Shown: piece by piece, positions 60,747 to 64,000 of the stretch
Position numbering within the stretch: position 1 is the first letter of the stretch
Layout: each line of letters starts with the position of its first letter
Assembly: GCF_045862395.1 (NCBI RefSeq)
Contig: NZ_AP023087.1
Span: 186,001 to 250,000, forward strand
Origin: Marinicellulosiphila megalodicopiae
Lineage (GTDB): Bacteria > Pseudomonadota > Gammaproteobacteria > Pseudomonadales > Natronospirillaceae
Length of the DNA stretch: 64,000 nucleotides
Direction: 5' to 3'
Notes under the pieces: model-generated
Told to the model about the DNA's origin: nothing
Databases searched by the model: none
The model's input: only the letters and a program-made list of their open reading frames with translations
Translations under genes and position numbers: made by a program

Positions 60747-63395
60747 ATGTTAAGTCTGCTTTCTTTTATCGCTATTTTTATTGCTCTGGCCATTTTGTTG
60801 GTTGGATCAATTTTAGGAGGTGTCTCGTTTTTTGTATCACTGAAAAGTCGAAAAACGATCGTACAGTTAAAAAAGGAAGTAGACACATTAAGCAAAGAAA
60901 ACCAATCTCTAATTGCCGTAGTTAATGGTGAGCAAGAAAGGATTACGGATAATCCATTAATTGATGATTTAGCCCAAACCCCTATTTTAGAACTGCCCAG
61001 TTCAGTGAAATCCACACCGAGAATCGCTTTAATTTTAGAAACCTGGATGATTTGGTTTGGTGTGCTTAGCATTACTTTAGCCGGTGGATTTTTAGTGCGT
61101 TATTCCGTAGAAGCAGGTGTGTTAACCCGAGATCTCGGTATTGTTTGTGCATTTTTGATGGGTGGTGTATTTCACTTAATTGCGGAAGTTTTAAGAAGAA
61201 ATAGCCGAGGAAAGTACCAAGCGGTTTCGGCGCTTGCGTTAAGTGGTAGTATTTTGATTTATTTTGCATTGTTATCGACACTGCATTTATATACCCAATC
61301 TCAACAAGATCCGTTATTTATTATTCTATTTAGCACAATGGCTGTCGTCAGTTTATTTACCATGTATATGTCTCATTGGCACGGTACGTTGTTAGCGTTT
61401 ATGGGAATTGCTGGATCATTTTTGGTGCCTGCAATTGTTGGAGGTAATTCAAAAGATTTAACGTTGATCTTGATATATTGTTTAGCGGTATCAAGTTGCG
61501 CATTAGTGTTAATGCGACAGATGTTTAAGCCATGGATATGGTGGATCACATTGATTGGTGCATTAATGTGGTGGGGCATTTCAATGCTTATGAAAACTTC
61601 AGATTACATATGGCATAGCAGTTATTTAACGATAGTAGCGTATTTATTTTTAAGTGTGCGCAGTAAAAATTATCTATTGATTAAAAGTTGGTCAGTATTT
61701 GTAGAAGAAAATCATCATTTAAGTTTTTGGCAAAAATTATTTCATCGTAGCCCAATGCAAGGCTCGCTCATTGGCAGTATGGTATTAATTAGTATTGCAC
61801 AGGTGATCTCGTTTAATTATCACCCTATGTGGGAATATGCGGTATTAAATTGGATGCCGTTTATTATGTTGATGTTTTGGGTGGCGCGTTTTAATACTTC
61901 ACTTCGAATGTTACCTTGGTTTGTGTTAATTAGTTTTCTAGTCGCGATATTTTTTATGCAAACCGATTCGCATAATTTGGCACAGCAAATATTAAATATG
62001 CCATCGATGCAGTTAGAATATATTGGACAATTTGTATGTTTGCTTGCTGTCTTATTCTTTTGTTTTTCAATTTATAATTATTCATTAGTCTGTAAAGATG
62101 AAAATCGACAACGATTGGGCGAGCAAGGATTGATTATATCATTAGCATTAATGGCGCCTGTGCTGTGTTTGGCAATTGGATATTTAAAATTTTCAGTGAT
62201 ACATGGCAGTTATTATTGGTCGTTAACTTCATTTTCATTGGGATTAATTTATGCCATTTGTGCGTTGTGGCAATTATCGAAAAAAAGCGAATCCATTGCG
62301 ACAGTGTGGTTAGTAATAGCTGCGCATTGTGCATTTAGTTTAGCTGCGGTAATTGCCTTTAAACAGGCGTCATTAACCATGGCATTGGCCATGCAAATTA
62401 TTGTGTTAGTGATGTTAAATCGATGGCGCAAACTTGAATACATTCCAATCTTTATCAAAATTTTATTAGCCATCGTCATCAGTCGTTTAACATTCAGTCC
62501 TTGGATATTCTCATATGGTACTGACACCCATTGGTCGTTATGGACCTATGGGGGATGTTTTTTAATGATTATTTGGGCAAGTATCATTAGTCACGACTAT
62601 ACACTTAAGCGTTGGTTAGAAGTCAGTGCAATACATGTATTTGTGTTATTTATTAATATTGAAATTCGCTATTGGATTTATCCACCAGGGCAAATATTTG
62701 ATTTGCAATATGGCTTTATTGAAGCGGCAATGAATACCAATTTATTTGCTGCTCTGGGTTTGATGTATCGATCAAGGTTACCTTTTGCACGTCAGCTGTA
62801 TCATATTTATAAAACAATCTCTGTGGTATTAATGAGTATTGCTTTAGTTAATTTTGCTTTTGTGGTGTCGTTATTAAATCCATTGTTGGTTGAAGATGGT
62901 ATTGGAAAATTTCCTATTCTAAATTGGTTGTTAATGGGCTTTGGCTTGCCAATATTTTTGTTTTGGCTGGCGGGTAAATACATTCATGTCATTCCAAAAG
63001 TGGTGATTTATTTTGCAACGTCTGTGAGTGTATTTGTATTAATTAATTTACAAATACGACATATTTGGCACAAACAACTTAATTTATATGATCCATTATT
63101 GTTTGGAGAAATTTATACTTATTCAACCGTTTGGATGTTATTTGCATTAAGTATTTTTATAGTGGGGGTGATCCGAAATATTGAAAAAATATACACAACA
63201 GGAATGACGTTAATTGCCGTTGTGATGTTGAAAATATTTCTAATGGATATGGCAGACTTAACTGGACTTTGGCGAATCGTTTCGTTTATGGGGCTGGGAA
63301 TCAGTTTGTTATCTATGGCGTATTTACATCAATGGATCAAAAACAAAAACGAAAAAATATTGGAAGAACAGGGTGAGATTTTAATAAAAGTTTGA
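60747..63395 (+). CDS. DUF2339 family polytopic membrane protein
   Basis: The protein has 882 residues. One N-terminal membrane segment is followed by a coiled-coil piece (TIVQLKKEVDTLSKENQSL). Over 20 hydrophobic segments then run to the end. The signature of DUF2339 is visible in ALILETWMIWFGVLSITLAG with GFLVRYSVEAGVL, and ALSGSILIYFALLST. The function is unknown; many bacteria carry one such large protein. The ribosome site is weak. It ends 20 bp before the convergent acetyltransferase gene. Confidence 0.85.
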   Translation: MLSLLSFIAIFIALAILLVGSILGGVSFFVSLKSRKTIVQLKKEVDTLSKENQSLIAVVNGEQERITDNPLIDDLAQTPILELPSSVKSTPRIALILETWMIWFGVLSITLAGGFLVRYSVEAGVLTRDLGIVCAFLMGGVFHLIAEVLRRNSRGKYQAVSALALSGSILIYFALLSTLHLYTQSQQDPLFIILFSTMAVVSLFTMYMSHWHGTLLAFMGIAGSFLVPAIVGGNSKDLTLILIYCLAVSSCALVLMRQMFKPWIWWITLIGALMWWGISMLMKTSDYIWHSSYLTIVAYLFLSVRSKNYLLIKSWSVFVEENHHLSFWQKLFHRSPMQGSLIGSMVLISIAQVISFNYHPMWEYAVLNWMPFIMLMFWVARFNTSLRMLPWFVLISFLVAIFFMQTDSHNLAQQILNMPSMQLEYIGQFVCLLAVLFFCFSIYNYSLVCKDENRQRLGEQGLIISLALMAPVLCLAIGYLKFSVIHGSYYWSLTSFSLGLIYAICALWQLSKKSESIATVWLVIAAHCAFSLAAVIAFKQASLTMALAMQIIVLVMLNRWRKLEYIPIFIKILLAIVISRLTFSPWIFSYGTDTHWSLWTYGGCFLMIIWASIISHDYTLKRWLEVSAIHVFVLFINIEIRYWIYPPGQIFDLQYGFIEAAMNTNLFAALGLMYRSRLPFARQLYHIYKTISVVLMSIALVNFAFVVSLLNPLLVEDGIGKFPILNWLLMGFGLPIFLFWLAGKYIHVIPKVVIYFATSVSVFVLINLQIRHIWHKQLNLYDPLLFGEIYTYSTVWMLFALSIFIVGVIRNIEKIYTTGMTLIAVVMLKIFLMDMADLTGLWRIVSFMGLGISLLSMAYLHQWIKNKNEKILEEQGEILIKV

Positions 63396-63415
63396 ATGAA
63401 ATTGAGCGGTAATTT

Positions 63416-63919
63416 TTACTGCTCGAATGAAATATCATTTAATAAAAGTTGCCAGTGTCCCACATCAATCCATCGATCAAACTTACGACCCACCTGTTGA
63501 AAGTGGGTCACTTTTTTAAATCCAAAAGATTCTTGTAATTTAACGCTCGCCTCATTCGGTAGAGCAATTCCCGCCACAACTGTATGAAAACCAGAGGTTT
63601 TTAATAAAGGCAGTAGTGCTTTGTATAATGCAGATCCGTAGCCATAACCTGATTGATCTTTGTCTAAATACACAGTGATTTCACAGGTCTGTTTATAAGC
63701 AGAGCGAGGCTGCCATTTAGCGGCGTAGGCATAACCCGCAACTTCACCTAACTCGTTTTCTAATACTAACCACGGATGGGTTTTTGTGTATGTCTTAATT
63801 CTATCTTCCATTATCTTGTGATCCACCCACTCTTCTTCAAACGTAATCACTGTGTTTTTGATGTAGTGGTTGTAGATGTCACTTATCGCAGTTGCGTCAT
63901 CAGGTTTGCACGGGCGAAT
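63416..63919 (-). CDS. PAT-type GNAT acetyltransferase with no normal start codon
   Basis: The frame reads IRPCKPDDATAISDIYNHYI, then ITFEEEWVDHKIMEDR, PWLVLENELGEVAGYAYAAK, EITVYLDKDQSGYGYGSALY and LQESFGFKKVTHFQQVGRKF. This is a full-length phosphinothricin/methionine-sulfoximine-type (PAT/bar) N-acetyltransferase of about 168 residues, with the acetyl-CoA loop at QSGYGYGSALY. Upstream of IRP, the frame has only ACG, AAA, ACT, AAA, ATA and AAC before an in-frame stop. I therefore begin it at ATT (63919). ATA at 63925 is another option. A start at GTG (63850) would remove the first conserved strand and helix. Confidence 0.75.
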   Translation of the reverse strand: MRPCKPDDATAISDIYNHYIKNTVITFEEEWVDHKIMEDRIKTYTKTHPWLVLENELGEVAGYAYAAKWQPRSAYKQTCEITVYLDKDQSGYGYGSALYKALLPLLKTSGFHTVVAGIALPNEASVKLQESFGFKKVTHFQQVGRKFDRWIDVGHWQLLLNDISFEQ

Positions 63920-63926
63920 GTTTATT

Positions 63927-64000
63927 TTAGTTTTCGTTTAAGTAGTTGATGCTTATTAATAAATCCATTAATTCGCTATCTATTTGAGGGGATAGTTTGC
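63927..64000 (-). CDS. C-terminal end of an unknown gene
   Basis: The frame enters from beyond the window and ends at 63927-63929 with KLSPQIDSELMDLLISINYL then NEN. It stops 7 bp before the ATT proposed as the start of the acetyltransferase, so the pair could be translationally coupled. Too short to assign. Confidence 0.4.
   Translation of the reverse strand, partial: KLSPQIDSELMDLLISINYLNEN

Overview
The window is AT-rich chromosomal DNA from a gammaproteobacterium. Several genes point to a marine, facultatively respiring member of the Alteromonadales/Oceanospirillales/Vibrionales type: yggL, rlmF, a DUF3549 gene, arfA, a napEDABC operon, sodB and a gtsABC-like sugar importer. The order is an inference; no rRNA or other taxonomic marker is present. 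No tRNA, CRISPR array or prophage was seen.

Layout. 1-8.2 kb: start of a methyltransferase gene, yggL, rlmF, the periplasmic nitrate reductase operon napEDABC (minus strand, including a 47-residue napE), a small envelope protein and a chemoreceptor. 8.4-10.2 kb: a REP-associated tyrosine transposase (RAYT) flanked by inverted REP-like arrays, then the remnant of a second transposase. 10.3-16.7 kb: recQ, a membrane protein, an HD hydrolase, a globin, and a YtrA-type GntR/ABC operon with a clear palindromic operator. 16.8-22.3 kb: Tat-exported PhoX phosphatase with a Pho box, lactate dehydrogenase, mntP behind a long nested hairpin, a SRPBCC/GyrI-like protein and a YkgJ-like protein. 22.5-25.4 kb: an orphan solute-binding lipoprotein, a small membrane protein and two pseudogenes, one an FG-GAP protein.

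25.5-30.8 kb holds the most interesting locus. Five tightly packed genes encode a periplasmic CsgG/FlgO-like protein with a possible barrel, a TPR lipoprotein, a membrane protein that joins a FliF-like periplasmic domain to FliG-like cytoplasmic domains, a MotA homologue and a MotB homologue. No flagellar rod, hook, filament or export gene is present. It looks like a stripped-down rotor/stator machine with its own envelope partners. A 955-residue PKD-type lipoprotein converges on it.

33.9-36.5 kb: a VOC protein and a second RAYT inside its own inverted REP-like arrays, with a roughly 296-bp duplication that includes the transposase tail. 36.5-42.8 kb: an HPt/HD-GYP fusion protein and a complete sugar ABC importer. 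42.8-45.4 kb: three LVIVD-type genes that look like a split and partly duplicated gene, then arfA. 45.4-49.2 kb: a BlaI/BlaR1-type pair beside a repeat-bearing DUF4344-type metallopeptidase, linked by three copies of one operator. 50.1-64 kb: a GGDEF protein with a perfect 12-nt repeat, a large lipoprotein, peroxiredoxin, a DUF442 protein, DUF3549, small membrane proteins, a GDSL esterase, a coiled-coil protein, sodB, DUF2339, and a PAT-type acetyltransferase with no normal start codon.

Short tandem repeats of 12-15 nt recur in genes, leaders and intergenic DNA, so slippage seems an active source of variation here. All family assignments come from reading motifs by eye; no database search was run.
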